This document shows positions 18,601-25,392 of a stretch of DNA of 55,382 nucleotides, piece by piece. The notes beneath the pieces are model-generated. The model searched no databases, was not told where the DNA came from, and saw nothing but the letters and a program-made list of their open reading frames with translations. This DNA is from Coprovicinus avistercoris (GTDB taxonomy: Bacteria > Actinomycetota > Coriobacteriia > Coriobacteriales > Atopobiaceae). The DNA lies in the NCBI GenBank assembly GCA_018714895.1, contig DVMQ01000010.1, positions 1 to 55,382 on the forward strand. Direction: 5' to 3'. Both the position numbers and the translations under genes were made by a program. Every line of letters starts with the position of its first letter. Position 1 is the first letter of the stretch.

Positions 18601-19465
18601 TGAGCACGACCTTGCGCCCGAAGTGTTGGAGTGGTGTTCGAAATATCCCTCAATGCCCCGTAAGGTTCAGTACTTCTCCATTAATACAGATGCCGCAATT
18701 ATCAATGGAGCGAAGACGTATGCCGAGCTAGAGGACAGTGCTGATGTGGTAGCACCACATGTGGACGTACAGGCAACCGAGGATGGACACGTACAGGTTG
18801 AGACTACTATGGTAACGGATGACCTCGAACATGCCACAACCGCCTATGAGCTGTATCGCAAAGACATCCTCATTGGATTCTCGCGAGATGGCTCGTTCAA
18901 AGTTGCCGCTGATGCTGGAGCAAGCAACGCCGACGCAGCCTCAGCTGATGGGGAAAGCACGGATAACACAGGCGGCGATACCTTCGATCCTGCTGCTTAC
19001 TCTGTAGTTGCCTATGATGTGCGCTTGAATCCCAGCCGTGCCGCTAACGTGAATGGTCCTATTTTCGACAACGAGTTACCCGATGCAGATGAACCCGAAT
19101 CTGACGGTGAGCTCCCCGGTGGAAACGACAACGTTGATGGCGATGCCGGCAATGGTGACACCTCGACCGACAGCGACAACAACACAGGTGGAGGCAATGA
19201 CGATACGACCGGCGGCGGCTCGAACCAGTCCGACGGAGACTCTCAGACGGATGGGGATGCTTCCGACAGCAACAATCAAAACAACTCTCTCAATGATGAA
19301 GGTGCCGTCGAGCAGGAGCCGAATGGCAGTTCATTGACTACTGAGGCCGCTGGCAGACTTGCGGAAACAGGCGACACATCGATAGTACCTATTGGCTTAG
19401 CTGCTGTGGGTGCCGTAATTGCCCTTATCGGCGCTCTCATCGCACGGCGCTTCCGGAAATCGTAA
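15602..19465 (+). CDS. Sortase-anchored M60-like (mucin-type) zinc metalloprotease
   Basis: A 1287-residue surface protein. The ATG at 15602 follows GAAAGGAAC and gives a classic signal peptide ending near GATG. An acidic Ala/Glu-rich linker (about residues 25-95) precedes a parallel beta-helix-like region (about 95-420) with repeated short Gly/Asn turns. The catalytic region contains SHEYGHMLD (HExxH, His816-Glu817-His820) followed by GEETNNLYS (Glu831/832), the pattern of the M60/enhancin family that cleaves O-glycosylated mucin-type proteins. A 120-residue Asp/Gly/Asn-rich wall-spanning segment leads to a variant sorting signal LAETG (residues 1253-1257), a hydrophobic helix and a basic tail. 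A role in degrading host glycoprotein is inference from the family. Confidence 0.88.
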   Translation: MPSSKITSVLLGAFLAVSLTPTDAGATGEHATNTVDSEATQNAHNEANEVEMPDEAEAPQNSNESADAAEPAENTASPDAVDTSADATKSIDNAAIVLIHNNTRTPYDTLAAAISNAQSGDVIEISSDQVLDSQLVITNGFDITLRATAKVTITRSSAFTTANNKPVGMILLEDGASLTLERANEASSLTLHGEDKDSTQALVTLYGSSTFTMGRGTSIVHAHCSWSPWGAVYVNSGKFVLDGGEIRDSFAMRNTAVAVEANGSFEMNSGVISQNRASYSQTMVWTKGNIHLKGGTIANNRSNVSHDGVVQVLSGGSLIFDGGTIGDNNPNNTFGVRVDTNGSLTLGADARFEGVDRIDLNQGARLSFSGVPASHNTDDPIDIVLSGTWADGTLLATTNSSEDARDILARLSVKHGGTQEKIASVGIDSENESHLALASSEVKAAFEILDNPFNDYLALDLRDELDAPDALDQLRNTVEGHFAGIDTPERRVRLQQIDRLEHYVPYFNTNYDAIASSVIELSELGDPGVEAQRTQQGYQFDNLDATGLYLKPGRKNEIVIYVEAQDPSKLSVAWRQVGVTDNNNFLSLSLQQKHKLAHGENRITIDLSDKQYGYMLYLRNDSTSNPARVRIEAEDAPYIANGVGALNDSSTSTSPLLGSSLEEHPLYEHDPDNPELFWNFVQDVKEHAANVQAGKVDDMALLQMGDNGHAQFALRATVLAKAYANINSQEEATAYITRSNKAIQDRFEFFWAFDGYSSDDENGSNAISPARVHTAFTSTVTDPSTLYAYMRYFHMPEDYVAPFLSGDEMYSWGMSHEYGHMLDNSIIAVGEETNNLYSIAGSRQGGIEALLTTNTPFDPQKHYHENVIRATERRDEELTRMAADPTYVPDWMNGDNWGTYIWTHVTTWWNALHFFDDWDYDSYDFDASPYTQEIASDVERYGAYGATVRILRSDANAVKTIQELAAHATSGGKFEKYNRMAVAFTMSTGYNFAEYLYNLGEHDLAPEVLEWCSKYPSMPRKVQYFSINTDAAIINGAKTYAELEDSADVVAPHVDVQATEDGHVQVETTMVTDDLEHATTAYELYRKDILIGFSRDGSFKVAADAGASNADAASADGESTDNTGGDTFDPAAYSVVAYDVRLNPSRAANVNGPIFDNELPDADEPESDGELPGGNDNVDGDAGNGDTSTDSDNNTGGGNDDTTGGGSNQSDGDSQTDGDASDSNNQNNSLNDEGAVEQEPNGSSLTTEAAGRLAETGDTSIVPIGLAAVGAVIALIGALIARRFRKS

Positions 19466-19529
19466 AACACAACCTTTAATATCTGGCACTGTGAGAAACA
19501 ACCGGCTATTATAGCTTGATATAATACTA

Positions 19530-19550
19530 TATACATGAAAATATACATGT
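19530..19550. promoter_or_regulatory. Repeat operator of the YafQ-type toxin-antitoxin operon
   Basis: Two direct copies of TATACATG 12 bp apart, which also form an inverted ACATG-N8-CATGT. They lie between a TATAAT-like -10 (about 19518-19523) and the ribosome binding site of the antitoxin. That placement is typical for autoregulation by the antitoxin or the toxin-antitoxin complex. Confidence 0.5.
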
Positions 19551-19566
19551 TTATAGGAGGTATCAA

Positions 19567-19845
19567 ATGAGCAGGATTGCGGTTCCTCTTGATACTATGG
19601 TTCCTATCAGTAAGTTCAGCAGGGGAAGTGCTAGTAGTGAATTCGCAAAGGTCGCTGACGGTGTTCCCGTTACTGTATTGAAGAACAGTGAACCTGCATA
19701 CTTCATTATTAGTGTCAACGACTACCGCAAGTTTTGTGAGGCAGAGAAGGAGTTGGCAAACCTTGAAGCCCGCCTCGAAGCAGAGCATGGAATAGGCGAA
19801 AGGTTCGAGAACGTCGAAGACTTACTAGCGGACCTCAATGATTAG
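19567..19845 (+). CDS. Phd/YefM-type antitoxin
   Basis: A 92-residue antitoxin. The N-terminal half (residues about 5-55) has the Phd/YefM look: VPISKFSRG...FAKVADGVPVTVLKNSEPAYFIISVNDY, a DNA-binding fold. The acidic C-terminal half probably wraps the toxin. AGGAGG precedes the ATG. It overlaps the downstream toxin gene by 8 bp, a standard antitoxin-first arrangement, and should neutralise the toxin and repress the shared promoter through the repeats at 19530-19550. Confidence 0.88.
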   Translation: MSRIAVPLDTMVPISKFSRGSASSEFAKVADGVPVTVLKNSEPAYFIISVNDYRKFCEAEKELANLEARLEAEHGIGERFENVEDLLADLND

Positions 19846-20119
19846 ATCTATTCTTCGCACTCCACGCTTTAAACGAGACTTTAAGGTGCTGGTGAAGAAG
19901 CACTATGACATAAGCCTTTTTGAAGAGGCGGTAAGAACGCTGGTTGCCCAGGATGTAAACTTACTAAGCACTCGATATCACGATCATGCACTCAAGGGTG
20001 AATGGGAGGGATATCGTGAGCTCCACATCTCGGGCGACTGGCTTTTGATTTACCGCATCAACAAGGATGAGCTCCAGCTTGTACTTACTCTCACAGGCTC
20101 GCATGACGAGCTGTTCTAA
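19838..20119 (+). CDS. YafQ-type mRNA interferase toxin
   Basis: A 93-residue toxin of the RelE/ParE superfamily, YafQ branch, expected to cleave mRNA in the ribosomal A site. Visible family signatures are the basic N-terminus, the DHALKGEWEGYRELHI segment carrying active-site His residues, SGDWLLIYRI with the Asp-Trp pair, and the C-terminal LTLTGSHDELF whose His is catalytic in YafQ. All the expected catalytic positions look intact. It overlaps the antitoxin gene by 8 bp and depends on it for translation. Confidence 0.9.
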   Translation: MIRSILRTPRFKRDFKVLVKKHYDISLFEEAVRTLVAQDVNLLSTRYHDHALKGEWEGYRELHISGDWLLIYRINKDELQLVLTLTGSHDELF

Positions 20120-20148
20120 CTTACGTCTCTAGACATCTTACTCTGAGG

Positions 20149-20565
20149 CTATTTTGCCTGAACCGCTTTGCCGAAGTTATGGCCAAAGAGCAATCCTGCC
20201 AGCAGGAGCGCAGCGCCCAGACCGGTATAGAACACTGCAATGAATCGCTCGGGCGCAATACCGCTTGCCCTAAGACCGATACCTCCTGCCATCATCACCG
20301 CCATGATAATAAAGGCCTTGATATCAAAGAATTTGAGAAAGAACTGTCGCTCGTCCTGGTAGCCGCCAATGCGCACAGTGTGCTTGCGCACGAGTCGGCT
20401 GAAGATGAACATCTGAAAGACACCAAAGACCACAAGGCTGAGCGCGATGTTCAGGATGCCAAGATAGGCTGGGTATGCCATGAGGCCAATGCGCAGGATA
20501 TTGATGCCCGCTACACTCCACACCAAGCATGCAATGAGAAGTAGCGTATTTCGTTTGACCTTCAT
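20149..20565 (-). CDS. Small four-helix membrane protein, function unknown
   Basis: A 138-residue protein with four hydrophobic helices (about residues 8-30, 36-55, 82-100 and 110-130) and a basic cytoplasmic loop RLVRKHTVRIGGYQDERQFFLKFFD. A good ribosome binding site (AAGGGGAT) precedes the ATG. I recognise it only as a conserved hypothetical type. It is convergent with the toxin gene and divergent, across about 250 bp, from the PadR operon. Confidence 0.75.
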   Translation of the reverse strand: MKVKRNTLLLIACLVWSVAGINILRIGLMAYPAYLGILNIALSLVVFGVFQMFIFSRLVRKHTVRIGGYQDERQFFLKFFDIKAFIIMAVMMAGGIGLRASGIAPERFIAVFYTGLGAALLLAGLLFGHNFGKAVQAK

Positions 20566-20753
20566 GGATCATCCCCTTCCGGATCTGCACTTAATTTCAT
20601 GCTGCTCTCCTCCAGTGAGATGAGAAACATCTAAGCAGCGACCATACATAGTAGCGAGCAGACGCTGTGCACACAGAATATGCATCCAGCGCAGAACAAG
20701 CATGCTTGATTAAAGCCCGTTCCAAATGAAGCATTCCAAAAAAAGAAAATAGC

Positions 20754-20799
20754 TTGCTGCGTCTTATACTGTGTGTTATATAGTATGTGTCACACAGTA
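20754..20799 (+). promoter_or_regulatory. Promoter and 9-bp inverted repeat operator of the padR operon
   Basis: A TTGCTG (20754-20759) and a TATATA (20777-20782) are separated by 17 bp. A perfect inverted repeat TACTGTGTG / CACACAGTA (20767-20775 and 20791-20799, 15-bp spacer) brackets the -10. This is well placed for autorepression by the PadR protein encoded 22 bp downstream. The -35 is weak; the dyad is exact. Confidence 0.55.
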
Positions 20800-20821
20800 T
20801 TATGTGAGAGGAGGTATGTAG

Positions 20822-21133
20822 ATGGAAGCTCAGATGAAGCGCGGGTTTCTAGAAGCTTGTGTGCTCGCAGCAATATCCAGTGAAGAGTCCTATGGCTATC
20901 AAATTGTCAAGGACGTGCCCGCATGCATGGAGCTCACTGAATCCACGCTCTACCCGTTGCTAAAACGCCTCGAGAAGGAAGGCTGTATCGCTGTGCGCTC
21001 TGCCGAACACAACGGCCGACTACGCAAGTATTACCGCATCACGCCCGCTGGACGCGAGCGTATTAAGGAGTTTCTGGCCGAATGGCCATCCGTACAGGAG
21101 ATCTACCGCTACGTGGAGGGAGCGCAATCATGA
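20822..21133 (+). CDS. PadR-family transcriptional regulator
   Basis: A 103-residue winged-helix regulator of the short PadR-s2 type. The winged helix is visible in YGYQIVKDVPACMELTESTLYPLLKRLEKEG followed by the wing RLRKYYRITPAGRERI. The ATG follows GAGGAGG. Its stop overlaps the start of the next gene (ATGA). PadR regulators of this class usually repress their own operon with a DUF1700 partner, and the dyad at 20767-20799 is the obvious site. Confidence 0.92.
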   Translation: MEAQMKRGFLEACVLAAISSEESYGYQIVKDVPACMELTESTLYPLLKRLEKEGCIAVRSAEHNGRLRKYYRITPAGRERIKEFLAEWPSVQEIYRYVEGAQS

Positions 21134-21837
21134 CAAGGGAAGAGTTTCTGGAGCGGTTGGGCGATCTCCTAGCGTGTTTGCCCGCCGAACAGATTGAGGA
21201 GTCGAAGGCGTTTTACAACGAAGCCATCGCCGACCGTATGGAAGATGGTATGTCCGAAGAGGAAGCTGTTGCCGCCATCGGATCGCCGGGTGCCGTGGCC
21301 GAAGCAATCCTAGATGACCTGCCCGCCGTGCCGCGCGCCATTGCGAGAACCAAGCGTAAAAGTCCAACGCTGCTTTGGATACTCACCATCGTGGGTTCCC
21401 CGGTATGGGTACCGTTACTTCTCGCCTTCGCGGCCATAGCTATCACGGTCTACCTCTGCATTTGGATTCTCGCGCTCTGCGTCTGGATTATTGCCTTAGC
21501 ACTCGGCATTTCAGGTATTGCAGCGCTCGCACTTTTCATTTGTGGCATCGCCGTTGGAAATATCCCTTACATGCTCGCAATGCTGGGTGTTGGTCTCGGA
21601 CTTATCGGCGCGGCACTCTTCGTAAGCGCAGGCGCTTTGGCTGTAAGCAAACAGATTGCACGAATCTCAACCCTCTGGATGAAAAAAGCCTTGTCTCCTT
21701 TCCATAAAGACCGCAGCAATGGAACAACAACACGTCCAGGTGGTAATGGCGGGTTTTTAGCTACCTCGTCCTCCAACAATGACGACGCCGCAGGTAGTGA
21801 GCATTTTTCCGCTGCAGCTGCAGCCGATCTCAATTAG
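21130..21837 (+). CDS. DUF1700/HAAS-domain membrane protein
   Basis: A 235-residue protein. The N-terminal cytoplasmic helical domain (residues 1-75: MTREEFLERLGDLLACLP...EEEAVAAIGSP) is the HAAS/DUF1700 type found next to PadR genes. It is followed by three to four transmembrane helices (about 85-185) and a low-complexity, Asn/Gly/Ser-rich tail. The ATG at 21130 overlaps the padR stop and has GGAGGGA upstream. In related operons this protein probably senses membrane state and partners with PadR and a DUF4097 protein; here that third gene seems reduced to a short ORF. Confidence 0.88.
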   Translation: MTREEFLERLGDLLACLPAEQIEESKAFYNEAIADRMEDGMSEEEAVAAIGSPGAVAEAILDDLPAVPRAIARTKRKSPTLLWILTIVGSPVWVPLLLAFAAIAITVYLCIWILALCVWIIALALGISGIAALALFICGIAVGNIPYMLAMLGVGLGLIGAALFVSAGALAVSKQIARISTLWMKKALSPFHKDRSNGTTTRPGGNGGFLATSSSNNDDAAGSEHFSAAAAADLN

Positions 21838-21849
21838 GAGCTGTGCACT

Positions 21850-22110
21850 ATGACAAACGCAAAGAAGACTTATTTCACTGTTGCGGGAGGACTCGTTGCT
21901 CTTGGTATCGTCCTTGCCGTGCTCGGATTCATCGCCTCGGGCTTTAACTCAGCCGTGTTCCAAACACAAATCGATCTGCGCGACAACAACATCAACTTAG
22001 GCGGTGTCGAGGTTGATGACCCAGCAAACATTCCATTCATCAACTTGTTTGAAAACCTAGGAGAAGTCGAATTCACAGCACCTGAAGCACCTGATGCACC
22101 TCGCGTATAA
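21850..22110 (+). CDS. Short single-pass membrane protein, third gene of padR operon
   Basis: An 86-residue protein with one N-terminal transmembrane helix (residues about 10-31) and a 50-residue outward or periplasm-like acidic tail ending in a Pro/Glu/Ala repeat. It sits where a DUF4097 adhesin-like gene normally follows DUF1700. It may be the N-terminal anchor of such a protein with the beta domain lost, or a distinct small membrane protein. The ribosome binding site is GGAGCTG, 8 nt from the ATG. Confidence 0.6.
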   Translation: MTNAKKTYFTVAGGLVALGIVLAVLGFIASGFNSAVFQTQIDLRDNNINLGGVEVDDPANIPFINLFENLGEVEFTAPEAPDAPRV

Positions 22111-22129
22111 GTTTGTAGTAGAAGAAGTT

Positions 22130-22506
22130 ATGGCCGATCATCTCAACTTATCCTCTTCAGCCTTTGAGCGCGTACTCGTCATCGGTAGCCCAGGTGCCAG
22201 CAAGAGTACCCTTGCCCGCCGAATACGCGATGCAATGGGGCTACCGCTCATATATCTCGACATGATCTGGCACAAGCCAGATGGCAGTAATGTCACACAC
22301 GCAGAATTCGATACACAACTTGAAGAGGTTTTGCACGGAGATCATTGGATCATCGACGGCAATTATCTGCGCACACTCCCAAAGCGACTCGAACGCTCCA
22401 TGCGTGGCGCGATAGCCGACGCGTTATCGAGCTGCGCAGCCATGCCGAGGTAGACGTTTTTCTCACTCATCTGCTTACTGCGCGAGATGGACATGTTTCT
22501 GCCTAA
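22130..22506 (+). pseudogene. Decayed P-loop kinase-like gene (DNA topology modulation protein/FlaR type)
   Basis: The N-terminal 95 residues look normal for this adenylate-kinase-like family (usually about 170-180 residues): Walker A GSPGASKST, then LPLIYLDMIWHKPDG and DHWIIDGNYLRTLPKRLER. The frame then stops at 22453. A different frame, ending at 22506, reads SRRVIELRSHAEVDVFLTHL, which fits the C-terminal part of the same family. About 60-70 middle residues, the lid and nucleotide-binding region, are missing. So the gene has an internal deletion plus a frameshift. It sits at the tail of the padR operon. Confidence 0.65.
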
Positions 22507-22542
22507 TCTAGGCTCAAAACAACCCCGTCCCAAAATGAACTA

Positions 22543-22875
22543 TCAGAACGTCACCGCAACTCTAGAGAGTGGTTTGATCTTTTTGAGCTCAGGCTCCAGC
22601 TCGCGACGCGCAACCTCTACGTCGTATGCCACCTGAGCACGCAGCCAATACCCATCCGAGAGACCAAAGAAGCGGCAGAGTCTGAGGTCGGTATCGGCTG
22701 TAATCGAGCGCCGTCCCAGCACAATCTGACCGATGCGCTGCGCCGGGATGCCCGTTTCCTTGGCCAACCGATACTGCGAAATGCCCAGTGGCACCAAAAA
22801 CTCCTCTTTGAGCAGTTCTCCCGGAGAGACAGGCGCGAGCGACGCACCGTCAGCAAGCCCGTCAATGGTAATCAA
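22543..22875 (-). CDS. higA: HigA-type antitoxin (XRE family)
   Basis: A 110-residue antitoxin with a helix-turn-helix of the VapI/HigA kind: SPGELLKEEFLVPLGISQYRLAKETGIPAQRIGQIVLGRRSI. The toxin gene is upstream and overlaps it by 14 bp, the inverted order (toxin first) characteristic of higBA. No ATG is available near the N-terminus; the best candidate is TTG at 22873-22875, with GAGGG upstream. It should bind the toxin and the operon promoter at 23178-23206. Confidence 0.85.
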   Translation of the reverse strand: MITIDGLADGASLAPVSPGELLKEEFLVPLGISQYRLAKETGIPAQRIGQIVLGRRSITADTDLRLCRFFGLSDGYWLRAQVAYDVEVARRELEPELKKIKPLSRVAVTF

Positions 22876-23140
22876 CGATTTCGACACCCTCGGCACCTCC
22901 CTCGGTCCAGCGGAAGCAAATACGGTACTGATCGTTAATGCGAATGCTATATTGTCCCAATCGATCTCCGTGCAACGCCTCGAGCCGATTCCCCGGTGGA
23001 ACACGCAGATCTGTAAGCGTTCCTGCAATCTGCAGCTGACGAAGCTTACGGAGAGCAACGCGCTCGAATGCAGCAAACCGTGCCACACGAAAGCCTGCTG
23101 CCAGACGCTCCGTATCCGCACTTCCGAATGACACAATCAT
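22862..23140 (-). CDS. higB: HigB-type toxin (RelE/ParE superfamily)
   Basis: A 92-residue ribosome-dependent mRNA interferase of the HigB/graT branch. The C-terminal half has the typical pattern: PPGNRLEALHGDRLGQYSIRINDQYRICFRW, then a final beta strand VEIVDYH ending in His. It is promoter-proximal, with GAGGCG before the ATG, and is co-transcribed with the antitoxin gene that overlaps its 3' end. The promoter contains a LexA-like box, so DNA-damage induction is plausible. Confidence 0.88.
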   Translation of the reverse strand: MIVSFGSADTERLAAGFRVARFAAFERVALRKLRQLQIAGTLTDLRVPPGNRLEALHGDRLGQYSIRINDQYRICFRWTEGGAEGVEIVDYH

Positions 23141-23177
23141 AGTATCGCCTCACGTTACTATTGTCAATTTCTAGCTC

Positions 23178-23206
23178 ATTATAGAACGTATGTTCTGTAT
23201 CGTCTA
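23178..23206 (-). promoter_or_regulatory. higBA promoter with embedded LexA-like box
   Basis: On the minus strand a perfect -10 TATAAT (23183-23178) lies 17 bp from a TAGACG -35 (23206-23201). The 17-bp spacer contains the dyad AGAAC-GTAT-GTTCT in plus-strand reading (23183-23196). This fits the GAAC-N4-GTTC LexA-box pattern of Gram-positive bacteria. LexA bound there would block polymerase. Autoregulation by HigA at the same dyad is the alternative. Confidence 0.6.
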
Positions 23207-23822
23207 CTCGGTAATCATTAATGTCTTCGAACATCCCGACCGTGGTGGCGGAAGACCACGCGGCAACACCGCCCAGCTTGTAGATGCCTTCTCACAGGGC
23301 GCCTAAGAGGCGGGACACAAAGTCGAGATCATCTCGCTCTCCCAGCATGAGGTCCACGGTTGCATGGGGTGCAATGCCTGCCGCTATGGCAAGCCCTGCG
23401 TGCAGAAAGACGCCTTCAACACCCTCGCTCCCAAGATTCGCACGACAGACCTACTCGTCCTGGCAAGCCCTCTTTACTTCTGGACTATCTCCTCTGCACT
23501 CAAAGCCTTTATCGAGCGTTTTTACTGCCTCGCTGAAGAAGATCCCTGTCCACCACTCGGTCGTTACGAGCGCTACCCCGTCCACGATGTTGCTCTACTC
23601 ATGACCGCCGCCGATAACTTCTTCTGGACCTTCGACCAAGCAGTGTCGTACTACCGCTTCGCAGTGGTTAATTACCTCGGTTGCCGCGATCATGGAACCT
23701 ACCTCGCTGGTGGTTGCGGAGACACCAATGGTCGACCACGCATTGCTGAAACAGATCACCTCGAGCGTGCTCGCGCGTTTGGCCGTACCATCCTCATAAG
23801 CAGAGAATCGCCGGAGCTGTAA
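23190..23822 (+). pseudogene. Flavodoxin-fold NAD(P)H-dependent oxidoreductase with an in-frame stop
   Basis: The frame from ATG 23190 gives a degenerate N-terminus, then RGNTAQLVDAFSQGA, a TAA stop at 23304-23306, then EAGHKVEIISLSQHEVHGCMGCNACR and about 150 more normal residues to 23822. This is the NADPH-dependent FMN reductase family with the CxGCNxC motif. One base change (TAA to GAA or CAA) would restore the frame at a position where the family usually has Glu or Gln. The flavin-binding N-terminal loop also looks eroded. A start at 23364 would leave out the FMN site. It is most likely inactive. Its 5' end overlaps the higBA promoter. Confidence 0.7.
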
Positions 23823-23901
23823 GGGTTCTCTGACGATAAAACAAAACCTTAAAAGGATGATCAAGCGGCTGCCCACTCGAAAAGCCGTGCAGCGAGACTA
23901 C

Positions 23902-25263
23902 CTACAGACATATGGCCATGTACCACGGAAGATAAACCACATTGCCATCACGCTGTAAATCCTTTGCGTAGAGCACATAACGTTCATTGACCTTCACGTC
24001 ATATTTTTGAAAGAACACATCAAGGGATTTGTGTGTGCGGTACGAGGATGATTTGACCTCAATGGGACACACACGTTTGTCTCGAATAGTCAAAAAATCA
24101 ATTTCGTACTTCTTTGGTCGCCCGCGTGTACCATCCTTTTTGCGCTCAGCATACTCAAACTCATGAAAATGAAGTTCGTGTCCATTCGCGACAAGCATCT
24201 GTGCTACTGCGTTCTCCATCACCATACCGAGGTTTGCTCCCAGTTTGCCAAAGATAAGAGCCTTATAGAGCGCGTTTTGGGAGCCAGACGCTCCTGCCAT
24301 CGCCTGTGTCACTAGAAGCCCCGTGTCGGCCATGAACATCTTGAAGTTCTCTTTTTCCACAAACAGGTCCATGAGTGTGCTGGGGTCCGTCACGTTCTCG
24401 CACACGTTCACCGTCATTGACTCGCGAAGAAACGCAAGCGAGCTCACCAGACGATCATATCGTGCGTCTTTGTGCACGACAGAGAACTTGAAACGCATGC
24501 TCTGAGTTCCCAGCTGCTCAGATACGGTCCGAAACATTGCCGAGACGCGCCCATTCTGTTCACTGTCGTATTTGTGCAAATCTTCCTCGTAGAGCGACAA
24601 GATCGACTGCTTTGCAAAGTCAACCTGCTCAAAGGTTTCCCCACTTACAAACGATGCAACGACTTGAGGCATTCCGCCTACAGCAAGATATTCCCTAAAC
24701 GACCTCATAATGGCACGATGGATATCATCACCCAGAGAGCGCTTATGCTCAAACGCTTCACGAATGGCGTTTGCTGTTATTGTGTCGCCCTTGGCCCACA
24801 AAAACTCCTCGAAATCCATCGGATGCATTCTAATCCGATGTTCTTCTGACGGAACCAGAATTCTCTCGGTGTTTTGCTTGATTGAGATTAGCGACCCTGT
24901 TTCTATGTAGTGATAACGCCCGTCCCGAACCAGTTGCTTCACTGCCTGCCTGGCTAGAGGAAACAGCTGGACTTCATCGAGAATGATGACAGAAGTTCCT
25001 GGAACAAGACTTTTTTCCTTGAGAAGGAACAGATTACGAAAGAACGTATCGAGGTTGCCGATGTTCTCACGAAAGTTGCGTCTGACCTCTTCGCTCTCTT
25101 GGGAGAAATCCAAAAGCAAATAGTCATCATATTCTGCTCGAGCAAATGCCTCAGCGACAGTGCTCTTACCAACACGCCGTGCCCCTTCAATGAGAACAGC
25201 TGTGCGCCCGTTTGAAATACGTTTCCATTCAGCAAGAGCTGCATAGGTTTTGCGCTCAAACAT
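23902..25263 (-). CDS. AAA ATPase with C-terminal DUF4143/nuclease-like domain
   Basis: A 453-residue protein of the widespread AAA_14-DUF4143 class. It has Walker A EGARRVGKST (residues about 25-35), Walker B SVIILDEVQLFP near 93, and a middle helical part. The C-terminal domain has a restriction-endonuclease-like pattern YEIDFLTIRDKRVCPIEVKSS (Asp...Glu-x-Lys). The function of these proteins is not established; they are numerous and often horizontally acquired. The ATG follows AAGGGAG. It is preceded by two near-perfect direct repeats (25288-25348) in its leader. Confidence 0.88.
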   Translation of the reverse strand: MFERKTYAALAEWKRISNGRTAVLIEGARRVGKSTVAEAFARAEYDDYLLLDFSQESEEVRRNFRENIGNLDTFFRNLFLLKEKSLVPGTSVIILDEVQLFPLARQAVKQLVRDGRYHYIETGSLISIKQNTERILVPSEEHRIRMHPMDFEEFLWAKGDTITANAIREAFEHKRSLGDDIHRAIMRSFREYLAVGGMPQVVASFVSGETFEQVDFAKQSILSLYEEDLHKYDSEQNGRVSAMFRTVSEQLGTQSMRFKFSVVHKDARYDRLVSSLAFLRESMTVNVCENVTDPSTLMDLFVEKENFKMFMADTGLLVTQAMAGASGSQNALYKALIFGKLGANLGMVMENAVAQMLVANGHELHFHEFEYAERKKDGTRGRPKKYEIDFLTIRDKRVCPIEVKSSSYRTHKSLDVFFQKYDVKVNERYVLYAKDLQRDGNVVYLPWYMAICL

Positions 25264-25287
25264 ATTACTCCCTTAAACAACAGCATG

Positions 25288-25348
25288 TTTGCCCGAAAAC
25301 ACGAAATGTTTGAGAGTTATTTTGCCCGAAAACACGAAATGTTTGAGA
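25288..25348. repeat. Tandem 28-bp direct repeat, 33-bp period, upstream of the AAA ATPase
   Basis: Positions 25288-25315 and 25321-25348 are identical over 28 bp (TTTGCCCGAAAACACGAAAT followed by GTTTGAGA). A 14-bp part (ATGTTTGAGACTTG) recurs at 25339-25352 and 25374-25387. On the minus strand these lie 25-125 nt before the ATPase start, so they could be operators or leader RNA elements. Confidence 0.85.
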
Positions 25349-25392
25349 CTTGTCGCTCTTTGCTTAATCGCTCATGTTTGAGACTTGCTGAC

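Noticed and set aside
25288..25387. CRISPR array
   Set aside because: Only two full repeat units with a 5-bp spacing between them and one partial copy; no spacers of constant length and no cas genes.
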